Below are positions 46,301 to 56,063 of a stretch of DNA of 64,000 bases, one piece after another. Position numbers and translations under genes: made by a program. The DNA comes from Paramarasmius palmivorus (lineage: Eukaryota > Basidiomycota > Agaricomycetes > Agaricales > Marasmiaceae), in NCBI GenBank assembly GCA_037176845.1, contig JAYKXP010000199.1, positions 1 to 64,000 of the forward strand, in the 5' to 3' direction. Every line of letters starts with the position of its first letter. Within the stretch, counting starts at the first letter, position 1. Below the pieces are notes generated by a model. That model had not been told where the DNA came from and made no database searches. It saw nothing but the letters and a program-made list of their open reading frames with translations.

Positions 46301-46524
46301 AGTATTTCCAAGATGAGGAAGTGGAAGATGCAGTTAGTATCACCAGCAACGGCGGGAGTGGGAGCGTTGGTGTTGCAACTTCCATGGATGCTCAGCTTGG
46401 CCCTATGATGGACGTGGACCAAAGATCCCCTTCCGCCTTCAGGAACTCGTGGATTCGACGGCTGAAGGTCAAGTTCGCTCAGCGCTTTGGACGTCAAAGG
46501 CCAAAACAGAGGTTGACATCCTAA
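43325..46524 (+). pseudogene. Paralog family copy E, broken
   Basis: The copy is recognisable from the first exon (MTLFERASDFTINDGTFSVV) to the stop at 46522-46524. It has the usual order of blocks (YQEIKTGDIRLIKK, LYVRYDGRDAVQ, LPSLVFYD, ALVPVSHVFERN, LRELWIEPRTGTLCKGPYV, SQAHGIFRQLGI, YYWSYDSAGKEEM). Two lesions were found. In exon 2, after the ETTV codons (about 43590), 19 bases are missing relative to copies B and C, shifting the frame; the downstream residues WRNLDARRIIYTASVRG are in another frame. Between residues equivalent to DD and SVR, a 965-bp insertion (44594-45558) separates exon 7. The tail exon differs from those of the other copies (SAFRNSWIRRLKVKFAQRF). It may still be transcribed. 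Confidence 0.85.
44594..45558. mobile_element. 965-bp insertion in copy E with 7-bp target duplication
   Basis: The insertion interrupts exon 7 of copy E at a position where copy A reads continuously (MDDGSVR). The heptamer GGATGAT flanks both sides (44587-44593 and 45559-45565), consistent with a target-site duplication. GACGCGATTCGATG near the left end (44623-44636) is inverted near the right end (45528-45541), and GTCGGAT/GTCGAATAACG words recur subterminally. No transposase was recognised, so it appears nonautonomous. The ends are imperfectly inverted, and its superfamily is unassigned. Confidence 0.75.
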
Positions 46525-47629
46525 ACAATTGTATTCATATTTCTACCAGGTGTGGATTGTGGGCGTTGTTGGCGTTAGATTCGTGGATTTGTGGATTTGG
46601 TGACTATCGGTGGGGTGTTTGAAGCCTGGTGTCGACCTTAGCTGAACAAGTGGTGTTCGATGGAAAATTTTGCGTTCGGTGTGCCTAGCGATGTTGCTCC
46701 GTCTGTACAACAAGGAGCTTTGACATTGGGATCGGTTCGATTTAAGACCATCGTATGTATCACGGAAATACACGTAGAAGTCCAATGAAGATCGTGTATG
46801 TATTGTGGTAGCCTGTATCTGCATCCTTATTCTTCATACATCTACGAGACTTGCACTCAACAATTTCCTTCCCTCCGTTTAGACTTCCAGCACTGGGAGA
46901 TAAGACAGTAAGCTCAGGTATGGGAATTATAGTTGGAAAAAAAACATGATTGCCTTCAATCCTCGGAGTATCGATGGCCTTGAAACCGGTGTTTTCTTTT
47001 CATTGATCGCAGTTTCCATTATAGGTGCAGCCCGTGAACTACTTGAAGCATCGCGCACGATTGGCGGTGAGGACGGTCAGTATATCTGCGGTGATTTGGG
47101 TCTGGCCGGTTGAAAGGGCGTCGAGGTTTCCCTGACCCTTGGAAGCGAGCTGTGTATCTAGTTGATGTTATGAGAGCAGAAAAAGGATCGAATAGTTGAT
47201 AACACACCTTTGACTTGATAGTTCAGTAGCAGCTGAGCGCTGAAAGCGCTGAACGCCGAAAGAGGTCAGGTATATCGAAGTCGAGGGCATAACGCGTAGT
47301 TTTGCTCCACCACCATCTGTTATTAAACGAGGCTGTGAAGCTTTCGAGGCAACAGTTGCCATTATCGACCTTCCCGGACTATGAAGATGGTAAGGTTGGG
47401 GATAATCGATAAGGCTTGCATACGGGTAAAGAACGTACATTTGGAGTTTGACTGTGAGGTATCGTGTGCGATGTCCACAACCGAAATCTCCCATTTCAAA
47501 CGACGCAGCGTTGGGAATGAATGCATGATCGATACTTGATGTACAATGCTCGAGAAAAGACACCGAGTGTAGATGGGTTGAATCCTTGAGTTCAAAGGGC
47601 GTAGAGGCCATGTCCTGAACGATATAGAT

Positions 47630-47950
47630 GCTATGAGAACAGGCACGGGAAGAAAGGAACGAGAACGTACTAGATATTCTGCCGGTGAATTGCCCGCTCT
47701 AAACACTCGGAAGGTTGAGGCAGGCAAAATGCGTGGTTATCCTGTGAGATGGGCTAAGTGTGCTGCAAGGGACGCAGAGAAAAAAATACGTACCTATTAC
47801 ATTGCAGATGTTGTTTACGGCTAAAATGGAGCCCTCGGACTCGGAAGCATTGAATGGAAAAGGACAAGTATGATGGTGGTCGCGGTACAAGCGTGTTCGC
47901 CGGCGCTTGCCTTTCCTCAAAACGACCACCTCCTTCAACGCGTTCATCGC
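47630..47950 (-). repeat. Dispersed relic repeat, copy 2
   Basis: It shares with copy 3 the segment GTGAGATGGGCTAAGTGTGC / CTGAGATGGGTTGAGAGTGC and the splice-like word ATACGTACCTATTACATTG, and with copy 1 the CGCCGGCGCTT word followed by TTTCCTCAAAAC. On the minus strand the frame begins MNALKEVVVLRKGKRRRT and runs to a GTACGT donor-like site; the next segment does not continue in frame. Confidence 0.5.
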
Positions 47951-50589
47951 TGTAGCCTACAAAGGTAAGTTCAACTGTCTCTGCATATCATTAATCATTC
48001 TTAACCTTGATATACCTTTCAGCAACTCAGCAAAAGTTTTCGAATTCAAGATACGATAGAATTATCCACGGCACGGTTGTCAGTATGTTCGCTACTCTTA
48101 CCGTTGTTCATAGTCACTCATCGCTCCTCCAAGCCAACTACAAGCCCCAAAACGCCATCTATACCTTTGAAGACGTATTCTTGTTTCTGGATAACCCAAA
48201 ATATTTTTATCACTTTCTCAAACGTACTTCAGGACACCACCTCGACCCGTTCCCAATCACTCTACGACAGTAGCCTACACAGAGCCTCAACTACTTCGAC
48301 CCAGGCTGCAACTTCTCTCCTTCCGCAATATGGGCTAGATACAACCCTCTTCTTCCCTCGTGCTCGCATTACAACGCGTCCGGCGACATGTGCTCTACCA
48401 TCCTAGTCCTCATGCTACACCTTTCCCGTACCCAAGTACTACCTCTCAAGACCCCGCAAGAACATCTCCACAATGATCCCAGCCTACTTCTTTGTATATG
48501 GCCCTTCCTACCGCAACCGAGACTCCCAAGCATGCATAATTACACCTACTCCCCTTGCTCACGAGGACGCTAGCTGTCGAGCCTTGTTCCATGCCTTTCG
48601 CCAAATCGCGAATGCACTCACGCTGGTGCATGGGGTGACGATATGGTTTTGGATACAAGAATGGGGATGGTAGAATCGACGGCCGGGTTGGTTTTGGTGT
48701 ACTAGTAAGTGCTCCCTGTATCCCACTTTTTCGACGCGTCTTTCTGACATACCATCATCTTCAGCAGCAACGAAACCTAGCTGAGACCCAGTTCTAGCGT
48801 TTTGGTCGAACTGGCAAGCTTGGGAAGAATGTCTCAATACTATACCTACATACCCGCCTTCATCGATACCCAAACGTTAGCTCTCTGCCGTCCTACCACC
48901 TCGTAGCCCTACTCTTCAGAATCCTATCTTCCAGATCCATGCTCCAAGCCCGGGTTCTGAGCTTTCCGAGCTGCCTGAGCTGCACGAACCTTTACTGCCA
49001 ACTGAAGCTTCCGGCTAACGTTTCCCCTTCTTCGGCTCCCCTCATCTACACCCCCAGATCCATCTTTACTCGAGCTCTGGCTCCAACCTTCCTTCGCCCA
49101 TCGAGACATGCCCAACAAAAATGAGGCCGTCTAGCCTAGTTTTACCTGTGCCAAGTTCACAGAATCGTCAGCATAATACGTCGTGGGATATCGTTCGAGT
49201 GTGCGATGGAAACCTGCTATGTCCACGAAGGTTACTATCGGAGGGGGTGGATAGTGGGGCTTATTCGGGCCCGGATGAGGAGAAAGCGGTGGTATGATTA
49301 GCCATCCGGGAGCAAGGCTAGGAAGCTCTACTATTCTCACCGTCTCGGTAGGTGCTCTTTCTTTTTTCTGCTTTTATCTGGTATTGACGTTGTTTCGTGT
49401 AGGAACGGACAACGAATAGCAACGCGAAGCCTTTCCCACTACCGTTCTTGAAGACATCCACCACGCCGGTGCATGGATCTCGAAATCGGGGATGTGCCTT
49501 TCTCACTATCGGTTTTGAATAGGACTGCGTGTATAGCGGTCATGATGATATCCCTTACCAAAATTTAATGCCATTGCTATACATTTCAACGACTACGTAT
49601 CTTATATGTACACGCAGCACACCTTCCACGTCAAGTCTGAACTCCTATACATGTACCTCTACCTAATTACACGCCATTGCACGATCCTTCAGTATACACG
49701 TCGAAGCCGGATAATGGTGACGCTCTGACCGCGGCGAGGTCCTTTACACCCAATAGCTGGTTAAGTAGCCACCTGCCAATGTCGCATTTACGTTTTGTTG
49801 ATGTCCATATACAGTAAACATCCTTTCCAAAATGGAAGGAGGTCTCGAAGTGGGAGTTTCCTTCGTGTAACATTGCTCTAGAACAGTATCAGCATCTTGA
49901 CAACAACCAGCTCGTGTTTCAATGCTACTTACCCAGCTTTTGACCGCTTTTTCCGAGGATATTTTCCCCGTCTTCATCTCCATCTTCAACTGACCTTGAG
50001 GTTGCATCGATGAGTCATGACCGCCCAAACCAATAACCCAGTCAAACGATGGTATAACACCCGATAACCCAAAATCGCCTCTGCGTCCAACATAGGAGGA
50101 TGGCCTAGATCGGCACCGTCGCTGCAAGTTGTTTTTGGAGGTTCACGAAGCAGTAGGTGATCGTCGAGACCCGTGAATACAGGAACATTTACTGCAGCGG
50201 GGGGGCTGGGTATATTGGTATTCGTGGTATTGTCGAGGTTCAAGAGACAAGCAAGGTGTTGGGATCCAGGCTACCATGCAGAGTGAGTAAAAATTGCGAA
50301 CATGGAAGCACAGTGCTCACCTTGCTATGGCCTGGCTGTTAGGGCTCACTGGGCTTCCATTCTCCGTGAAGCATTGCATTTGGGTGACGATGAACCTAGA
50401 GCCGGACTCTCGAAACTTTGGGTTGTGGATTTGTGTTGATATTGGTCAGCCGCGTGTGGACATTCAATATTCAATGTTCAATCATTGATTCCCTAACGTG
50501 ACGATCCACCCGGCAAGACCAGATTTGGGAAAGAGGGAGGATAAAATAGGCAGGGAGAACGGTAGGGCTGGAGCTAAGGGAGTATACGC

Positions 50590-50960
50590 GAGGGTATTGT
50601 TGGTTGTAGTAAAGTTGTGGGCGCACTGAGGGCTTCAAGGTCATGCATCATGTCCTAGGCACGAGTTGAGGTTATGGGAGTGTGGAATGTATTGAAGCGT
50701 TAAAAACGCACCTTTTTGTAGCCATTCAGCCAGCGGAATCCCCACTGTGAGTGACAAAAGAAGTTGGAATATTGACGTCAAAGGCTGCGTAGTTTTGCCC
50801 TGAGATGGGTTGAGAGTGCAGCCAGGGATAGAGGACTAGAAACACGTACCTATTGTAACATTGGAAGAGGATCGTGTTGAGCAGAATCCTCGGAGGTGCA
50901 TGGTTGGCTGAGGAAAGAGAGGAAAGAGGTCACGGTGGTCAAAGTCGAATAAGAGGGACC
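50590..50960 (-). repeat. Dispersed relic repeat, copy 3
   Basis: Collinear with copies 1 and 2. A minus-strand two-exon reading, MHLRGFCSTRSSSNVTI then GQNYAAFDVN...HSGDSAG and a stop, keeps an open frame across a GTACGT...CTCAG intron. It matches the end of copy 1 (QSGNFAG then stop). This suggests a tiny gene or an old coding relic. Function unknown. Confidence 0.45.
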
Positions 50961-51000
50961 CCTCTGGACAAAAAAACCGGCATTTACTTCGGCCCGGAAC

Positions 51001-51115
51001 TTTGACTGTCAACTTCGACCTTCAACTTCGACCTTCAACTTTGACCTTCAACTTCAACCTCCAACTTCAACTTTCAACTTCAACCTTCAATCTAACTTTA
51101 ACTTTCGACGTTGAC
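51001..51115. repeat. CTTCAACTT/CTTCGACC minisatellite
   Basis: About nine to ten degenerate copies of a 12-base unit (CTTCAACTTCGAC and variants with TTTGACC or TTTCAAC) stand in tandem. The strand is purine-poor. It lies 216 bp beyond the 3' end of the interrupted dioxygenase-like gene. Confidence 0.85.
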
Positions 51116-51738
51116 CCCAAACCTAGATGGGGCGGGCAAATAGTTTTGGGACATTGGAAAAACAGTATACAGATCACGTGCTTGCTATGAATAGATATCT
51201 TGGTGCTGTTACTGTACGGCGAGTTGAGCAAAATAAAGATGTAAATCAGGCGAGGAAATTCAGGACAATGAAACATAACTTGAATCAACGAAAATACCCG
51301 TCTGACTGTCAAACGCACAAGCTATTTTATTTACGCCATAGAAGGGAAGCATCCAAATGCCGTGTCAATTGCCCATCGTGGCGGCTTATCCTTCAAAATA
51401 TCAAGCGAAGATTGCGGAAAGTAGAACACTGTTCCAACTCTACCAGGAGTGGTGGTGTCCGACTGTTCCATAGGCAATGCACTCCACTCTCCGACAGTAT
51501 GGAATAGCCGACTTGCACAAAATGCGGCTACTGTTGTTGGGTTATACCTTGCGTGTTGTGAATACATGCACAAAACAGAACAATTATAATCACCCACTCG
51601 AATGCTAGCCCCAGCTGTGGAATATAGAGGTATCCTCCAGTGAATCGTCCTGATGAAAAAGAAACTGAAACAGTAGTATCACCGTCGTCACAATGAAGGA
51701 GAAGCGGTAGCTTGAATACTATAGCTCTGGCATTGTAA

Positions 51739-51743
51739 CAACC
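51739..51743. repeat. Target-site duplication CAACC (left)
   Basis: CAACC borders the left LTR and is repeated at 56064-56068 beyond the right LTR. Five bases is the usual Ty1/copia duplication length. Confidence 0.85.
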
Positions 51744-52055
51744 TGTCAGAGTTTTAGATTGAACTCTGTTAGCAGCGATATCGCAGGTAAGCGCGAATAA
51801 ACGATAGCTGATGACCAGAGGGGTTGAGAGAACACAAGATGAACTAAATTATTGTAGGGTTTTCTGTCTAGGTTTTATACATGAGTAGGGATGAAAGATA
51901 AACCTAATAGTACAAGTATAGACGCGATAGAAATAACTGTGGCTTTGTGTGGCTTTCTGTAAGTAAGTGGGTTAGACAAAACGATACGAGCGGGTCAAGA
52001 GATATTCTAAGATGTGGCATGCATATGTAAATATAAACGTTCTATATTTCCAACA
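51744..52055 (-). repeat. 3' LTR of the copia-type element
   Basis: 312 bp, identical by eye to the 5' LTR at 55752-56063. The inner border follows the purine-rich tract. Confidence 0.92.
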
Positions 52056-52099
52056 CTCCCCCTCAAACCTTGGATTATGGAATGATCTGAGGTTTGACT

Positions 52100-54667
52100 C
52101 TAATCCAGATTGTCGAAGTATTCTCCGCGGAGGTTGCGATGTTTGACCCGGCGGAGTCTGGACTCGTTGCGATTCTTCTTGATGTTTCTGTAGTTGCGAG
52201 TGTTGTCGTTGTTAGTGTGATTGGATACCCGCGGTTTCTTTACTGTCCTGGTGCCTGATGATTGTCCTGCGATAATGTCCTTCTTTCCAGTTCGAATAGC
52301 TTCCTGGAATCTGATTCTTCTATGTCCACCTCTAGCCGATGTATCTCCGTTGTCGATCTGCATTTCATCAATCTTCGTAATGATCTCGTTGATTTTCCGA
52401 TTGATTGTGCCTAAACCTTTTCCATCTAGATCCATCTCGTCGATTCCTTGGGTGACGTTGTTGATATCAGCTTCGAGTTTGGATTTTTGCTCCCCCTCGA
52501 CGAGTGGGATCTGATCCGGTTCTGGTGTGGTAGGAAGTGATATGAGTGCTGGCATTTCAGGTGAATCGGCTTCTACTAGGCTTGGGAAGGGATCTCCTGG
52601 CTTATGTTCGATAGCCTCTACTGCATAGATACCGTCTTTCTTCGGTATGTCCAAAATGCATTCCCAACCTTTGTGAATCCTGATGTTGTCGCCACTGAAA
52701 ATGACTTCGTAACCGTCCTCGGTAAGTTTACTGATAGATATCAACGTGTGTGTGAACTTCGGGACGAGTAGACAGTCGGAGAGTATGATTGTGTGCCACT
52801 GGAAATTGTTGGTGGTATACACAGTACAGTTGCCTTTCTCGACGGCGAATGTGGTTCCTTCTGGTGTTCCAATGGGTCGGTGAGTGATGGACTGGCGCTC
52901 GGTGATACTGTTTCGGTAGGGAGTCATGTGGGAGGATGCGGCGCTGTCGAATACGAATTTGACTACTCCTTCCTCCTCTTCGAACTTCTCTGTAGCCATC
53001 TGCGCACTATCCCTTTCTTCCTTTGCCTGTGCCCAGATATCATTGTAGGCGGCGGCGACGTCTACGTGTTCCTTCTTGCCTGGCTCTTCGATCAACCACC
53101 TGCTAACGACTTTCTCCCCCATAAAAGTACGATTGGCGCTGTTGTAACACAATCGGCATACCCTATGATCGATCGTGACGTGCTCGAATCCTTCGTCTAG
53201 GAAGTCGCTGGCTGTCTGGACTACTCCAATGACGGTGCGATCACCTGTCTTGGGTGTGTGGCAGGTACCGGCTTCACAGTTGGGGTCATAGGTCTGATAC
53301 CCGACGAAATAGTTGTGGACAAGTTCGTCTTTGAGGGTTCGGTTGACGACTGGGGGGCATGGCCAAGGCTCGCTTTCGTAGTAGCCTTTCCAGCTGTTCT
53401 CGTTGTTGTACATGTCGATGTTAAGAGATGAGGTTGCTTTGACAGCGGTAGATGGGATGAGTACTGGTGATGCTGGTTCTCGATATACTTCTGTGCTTTT
53501 ATAGGAGTTTTGCTGGCAGTCTTGGAATTGTTCTGCTTCGTCTTGTTGAGAATCCACTCGATCTTCTCTGCCCATGATGACTTTGCTGTCAATCGGGGTC
53601 TGTAAATTGACCATTGTGGCCATGGTGGTGTGCATTTCCACAGCCATGTATGCTGTTTCCTCGGATTTCTCTTCAGTTTCCTTGGCTCCGAATTCTTCAT
53701 CGTAAAACCATTCTTTCGGTGGATTATACTGTTCCACTGCTCGGATTTCCCTGGCTAACCATGTGCCTTCTTCCCATATTTCTTCTTCCATGGCTTTAAC
53801 AGCACTTTCCTTGGTACTGCTGGCCTTCTCTTTTCCTTTTCGCCATGATTGGCTATCTTTAGCTTGCTTGGACTTTTCTTTATCCTCGGATTCATCATCC
53901 GATTTCCTGGATTTCGGCTTTGTAGCACATTTTGCGGCGATATGTCCTTTTCCTTGACATCTGAAACATGTGATCTCTTTGCGATCTCTATCTCCGCCCT
54001 GACGATCATTAAATCTCCGGCCTCTTCCTCGGTTGTTAAATCCTCGGCCTCTATTATTAGAATGATCTCGGGAATAGTTGGCTTCCTCCTTCTTGACTTT
54101 TCCTCGGCGCATTGCCTGTCCATTTGCTTCAGCTCGAATAGCAGCAATCAGTTTGTCAACAGTTAAATCCTTGTTCGATTCACTGTATACGGTCATGACA
54201 GCTGTGATTGTTGAATTCAATGATTGGGGAACTGATGCAATTAATGCATTCTTGAACTGATCATCCGAAATAGTGATGTTTCGTGATGTGAGTTCGTTTC
54301 GAATATTGAGGAGTTCGTCAATATGTTCATTGACTTTGCCAACGTCGTTGCAAGATAGATTGTATAGTTTGCGTTCCAGGTGTGCTTCTGTCAAAGGATT
54401 CTTTGTGTCGTAATCCTTCTTTAATCCTGTCCATAATGCTTGTGATGTCTCCGCATTTCGATATCTTCGAAGTATGGTGTCCGGCAATTTTCCAACAATT
54501 GCGTTCATAAGATCGGCATCTGCGTCTCCTTCTTCTGCAGTAGTCAGGTACTTCCCATACCCTATCGACTTTGCTGCAAGTTCTACACGCATTGCCCACA
54601 TGCCCCAGTTTGAGCCATCGTCTTTTAACTTGGTACAGTCGTTAAATGCTTTGACTGCTTTAGACAT
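52100..54667 (-). CDS. Copia-type Gag-protease protein (855 aa), no polymerase domains
   Basis: Residues about 5-185 form a UBN2/DUF4219-type Gag domain (WGMWAMRVEL near the start, then ELLNIRNELTSRNITISDDQ and FKNALIASVPQSLN). A CX2CX4HX4C zinc knuckle lies at 234-247 (CFRCQGKGHIAAKC), preceded by an Arg/Gly-rich stretch. Around residue 580, FVFDSAASSHMTPY matches the copia aspartic-protease motif, with DSA in place of the usual DSG. The following part (LLVPKFTHTLISISKL, KDGIYAVE) matches the usual protease-to-integrase linker. After that there is no HHCC, DDE or YVDD motif. The last ~170 residues are charged and end in an Arg/Asn-rich basic tail, stopping 45 bp before the LTR. The frame is intact over 855 codons, so this product is probably the designed end of the element rather than a random truncation. 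Confidence 0.88.
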   Translation of the reverse strand: MSKAVKAFNDCTKLKDDGSNWGMWAMRVELAAKSIGYGKYLTTAEEGDADADLMNAIVGKLPDTILRRYRNAETSQALWTGLKKDYDTKNPLTEAHLERKLYNLSCNDVGKVNEHIDELLNIRNELTSRNITISDDQFKNALIASVPQSLNSTITAVMTVYSESNKDLTVDKLIAAIRAEANGQAMRRGKVKKEEANYSRDHSNNRGRGFNNRGRGRRFNDRQGGDRDRKEITCFRCQGKGHIAAKCATKPKSRKSDDESEDKEKSKQAKDSQSWRKGKEKASSTKESAVKAMEEEIWEEGTWLAREIRAVEQYNPPKEWFYDEEFGAKETEEKSEETAYMAVEMHTTMATMVNLQTPIDSKVIMGREDRVDSQQDEAEQFQDCQQNSYKSTEVYREPASPVLIPSTAVKATSSLNIDMYNNENSWKGYYESEPWPCPPVVNRTLKDELVHNYFVGYQTYDPNCEAGTCHTPKTGDRTVIGVVQTASDFLDEGFEHVTIDHRVCRLCYNSANRTFMGEKVVSRWLIEEPGKKEHVDVAAAYNDIWAQAKEERDSAQMATEKFEEEEGVVKFVFDSAASSHMTPYRNSITERQSITHRPIGTPEGTTFAVEKGNCTVYTTNNFQWHTIILSDCLLVPKFTHTLISISKLTEDGYEVIFSGDNIRIHKGWECILDIPKKDGIYAVEAIEHKPGDPFPSLVEADSPEMPALISLPTTPEPDQIPLVEGEQKSKLEADINNVTQGIDEMDLDGKGLGTINRKINEIITKIDEMQIDNGDTSARGGHRRIRFQEAIRTGKKDIIAGQSSGTRTVKKPRVSNHTNNDNTRNYRNIKKNRNESRLRRVKHRNLRGEYFDNLD

Positions 54668-54689
54668 GTTGTCTTCTTCTTCGTCTGAA

Positions 54690-55568
54690 TCAAATGATTC
54701 TTTCTTTTGGTAGTGGTCTCTTTGGAGATGGTGTTCTCGGTTTCGGTTTGGGACCTATGCTGGGCGATTCTGGTGGATCGTCCTTCTCTTCGTCGGCAGG
54801 TGTTCCTTTGTCTTCGTCAGATACAGGTTTATCAGTTTCAGCTGCTGATTCCTGTTCTGAGTTTTCTTTGTCCTGCTCTTGTTCCTGTTCTAGGTCCTGT
54901 TCTTCTTTATCGGATTCTTCAGCAAATCCTAATCCTTGTTCGAACTCTTCAGCAAGTTCGGTTTCCTGACCGAACTCTTCAGCAAGTTTGGTCTCTTCTT
55001 CAACAGTTTCTTCCTGTGAAGCTAATGTTCCCGCTGGTGGGAATACTAATGGTTGTGGTTCTGGTACTGTTGTTCGTAGGACGTTTCCTCGAACTACTTC
55101 TTCGTTGTGATCGTCACAATCCCTAAAATTTCCAACTTGTAGCGCTTCCTTGGGAGTGCTAATTCGATTTCTTCTATTTGGACACGGTTGCTCTGTGCAG
55201 AGATACCACTGGCGTCTGCCGAGATCTAATTGACAATCTCGTAATCTGCCAACGTCAAATTGGTGTGGCCAATTGATACAGATTAGATCTGTTCGAAGTG
55301 TGGGTTGTGAAGAAGATGCTGGTGGCGTGTGCAATCCTCCAACTGGGCTTTGTCTCCTAGAAGGTATACGCGATGGGTTTCTCGATGGATGTGATGATAT
55401 GCTCTGTTGCTGTCCCGATGGACTGCCTGTTCTACTGCCTACTGGTGTAGGTTGCCTGCTAGGATTCCTGCTGAGGTTCCTAGATCCTCGTAATATTTGT
55501 TCTGGATCGAACGTTCCTGATACTGGGGTACCGCTTCTGGATTGATAACGGCTACCTCTATCGGACAT
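54690..55568 (-). CDS. Copia-type element ORF1, Ser/Pro- and Glu-rich protein (292 aa)
   Basis: ORF1 lies between the primer-binding site and Gag, separated from the Gag start by 22 bases. The N-terminal ~90 residues repeat Arg-Ser/Asn-Pro-Ser motifs (NLSRNPSRQPTPVGSRTGSP). The middle has a His/Cys-containing section (DLICINWPHQFDVGRLRDCQ, then CTEQPCPN). The C-terminal third is highly acidic (EEFEQGLGFAEESDKEEQ) and ends in Pro/Lys-rich sequence. No retroelement domain is recognised. It may be an accessory protein, or part of Gag joined by frameshifting, since it ends just before ORF2 begins. There is no resemblance to an envelope protein. Confidence 0.75.
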   Translation of the reverse strand: MSDRGSRYQSRSGTPVSGTFDPEQILRGSRNLSRNPSRQPTPVGSRTGSPSGQQQSISSHPSRNPSRIPSRRQSPVGGLHTPPASSSQPTLRTDLICINWPHQFDVGRLRDCQLDLGRRQWYLCTEQPCPNRRNRISTPKEALQVGNFRDCDDHNEEVVRGNVLRTTVPEPQPLVFPPAGTLASQEETVEEETKLAEEFGQETELAEEFEQGLGFAEESDKEEQDLEQEQEQDKENSEQESAAETDKPVSDEDKGTPADEEKDDPPESPSIGPKPKPRTPSPKRPLPKERII

Positions 55569-55737
55569 ACACTAGTCCAATAGTCCTTTGCTTTGGGTAG
55601 GGGATATTCCGGCGTCCCTGCTCGCCACTCGATATACGATCTTGGTTCTTGTTCCTTGGGGATATTACGGCGTCCCAAACTCGCCACTATACCAATATGA
55701 AATCGGTATTACTCTGGTTCGGCTAAGGTTTATAGAC

Positions 55738-55751
55738 CGGGGCCCATAACC
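55738..55751 (-). other. Primer-binding site of the copia-type element
   Basis: In element orientation the sequence directly after the 5' LTR is GGTTATGGGCCCCG. Its location is that of a tRNA primer-binding site, and GGTTATGGGCCC is a word I associate with fungal copia elements. The primer tRNA was not identified. Confidence 0.65.
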
Positions 55752-56063
55752 TGTCAGAGTTTTAGATTGAACTCTGTTAGCAGCGATATCGCAGGTAAGC
55801 GCGAATAAACGATAGCTGATGACCAGAGGGGTTGAGAGAACACAAGATGAACTAAATTATTGTAGGGTTTTCTGTCTAGGTTTTATACATGAGTAGGGAT
55901 GAAAGATAAACCTAATAGTACAAGTATAGACGCGATAGAAATAACTGTGGCTTTGTGTGGCTTTCTGTAAGTAAGTGGGTTAGACAAAACGATACGAGCG
56001 GGTCAAGAGATATTCTAAGATGTGGCATGCATATGTAAATATAAACGTTCTATATTTCCAACA
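55752..56063 (-). repeat. 5' LTR of the copia-type element
   Basis: 312 bp, TG...CA in element orientation, identical by eye to 51744-52055. It must contain the element promoter; no specific core motif was assigned. Confidence 0.92.

Larger units (their letters stand above)
46525..51330. other. 4.8-kb gene-poor region
   Basis: It holds two relic repeat copies (about 47630-47950 and 50590-50960) and a pyrimidine-rich minisatellite (51001-51115). Minus-strand frames at 47168-47611 and 49744-50127/49986-50243 have some coding-like character and GT/AG signals but no recognisable motif. A plus-strand frame at 48473-48673 is also unassigned. Confidence 0.35.
51744..56063 (-). mobile_element. Nonautonomous Ty1/copia-type LTR retrotransposon, 4,320 bp
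   Basis: The two 312-bp LTRs begin TG and end CA (TGTTGG...CTGACA in element orientation). They are identical as far as I can compare by eye, so insertion is recent. A primer-binding-like site, GGTTATGGGCCC, follows the 5' LTR (55751 downward), and a polypurine tract (TTTGAGGGGGAG) precedes the 3' LTR near 52056-52067. Two minus-strand ORFs fill the interior: a Ser/Pro/Glu-rich ORF1, and ORF2 with Gag, a zinc knuckle and a protease-like segment. No integrase, reverse transcriptase or RNase H is present, so it must depend on a relative for mobilisation. CAACC target duplications flank it, and it interrupts a dioxygenase-like gene. Confidence 0.92.

Noticed and set aside
52221..55545. Plus-strand frames within the copia-type element
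   Set aside because: They are antisense shadows of ORF1 and ORF2.
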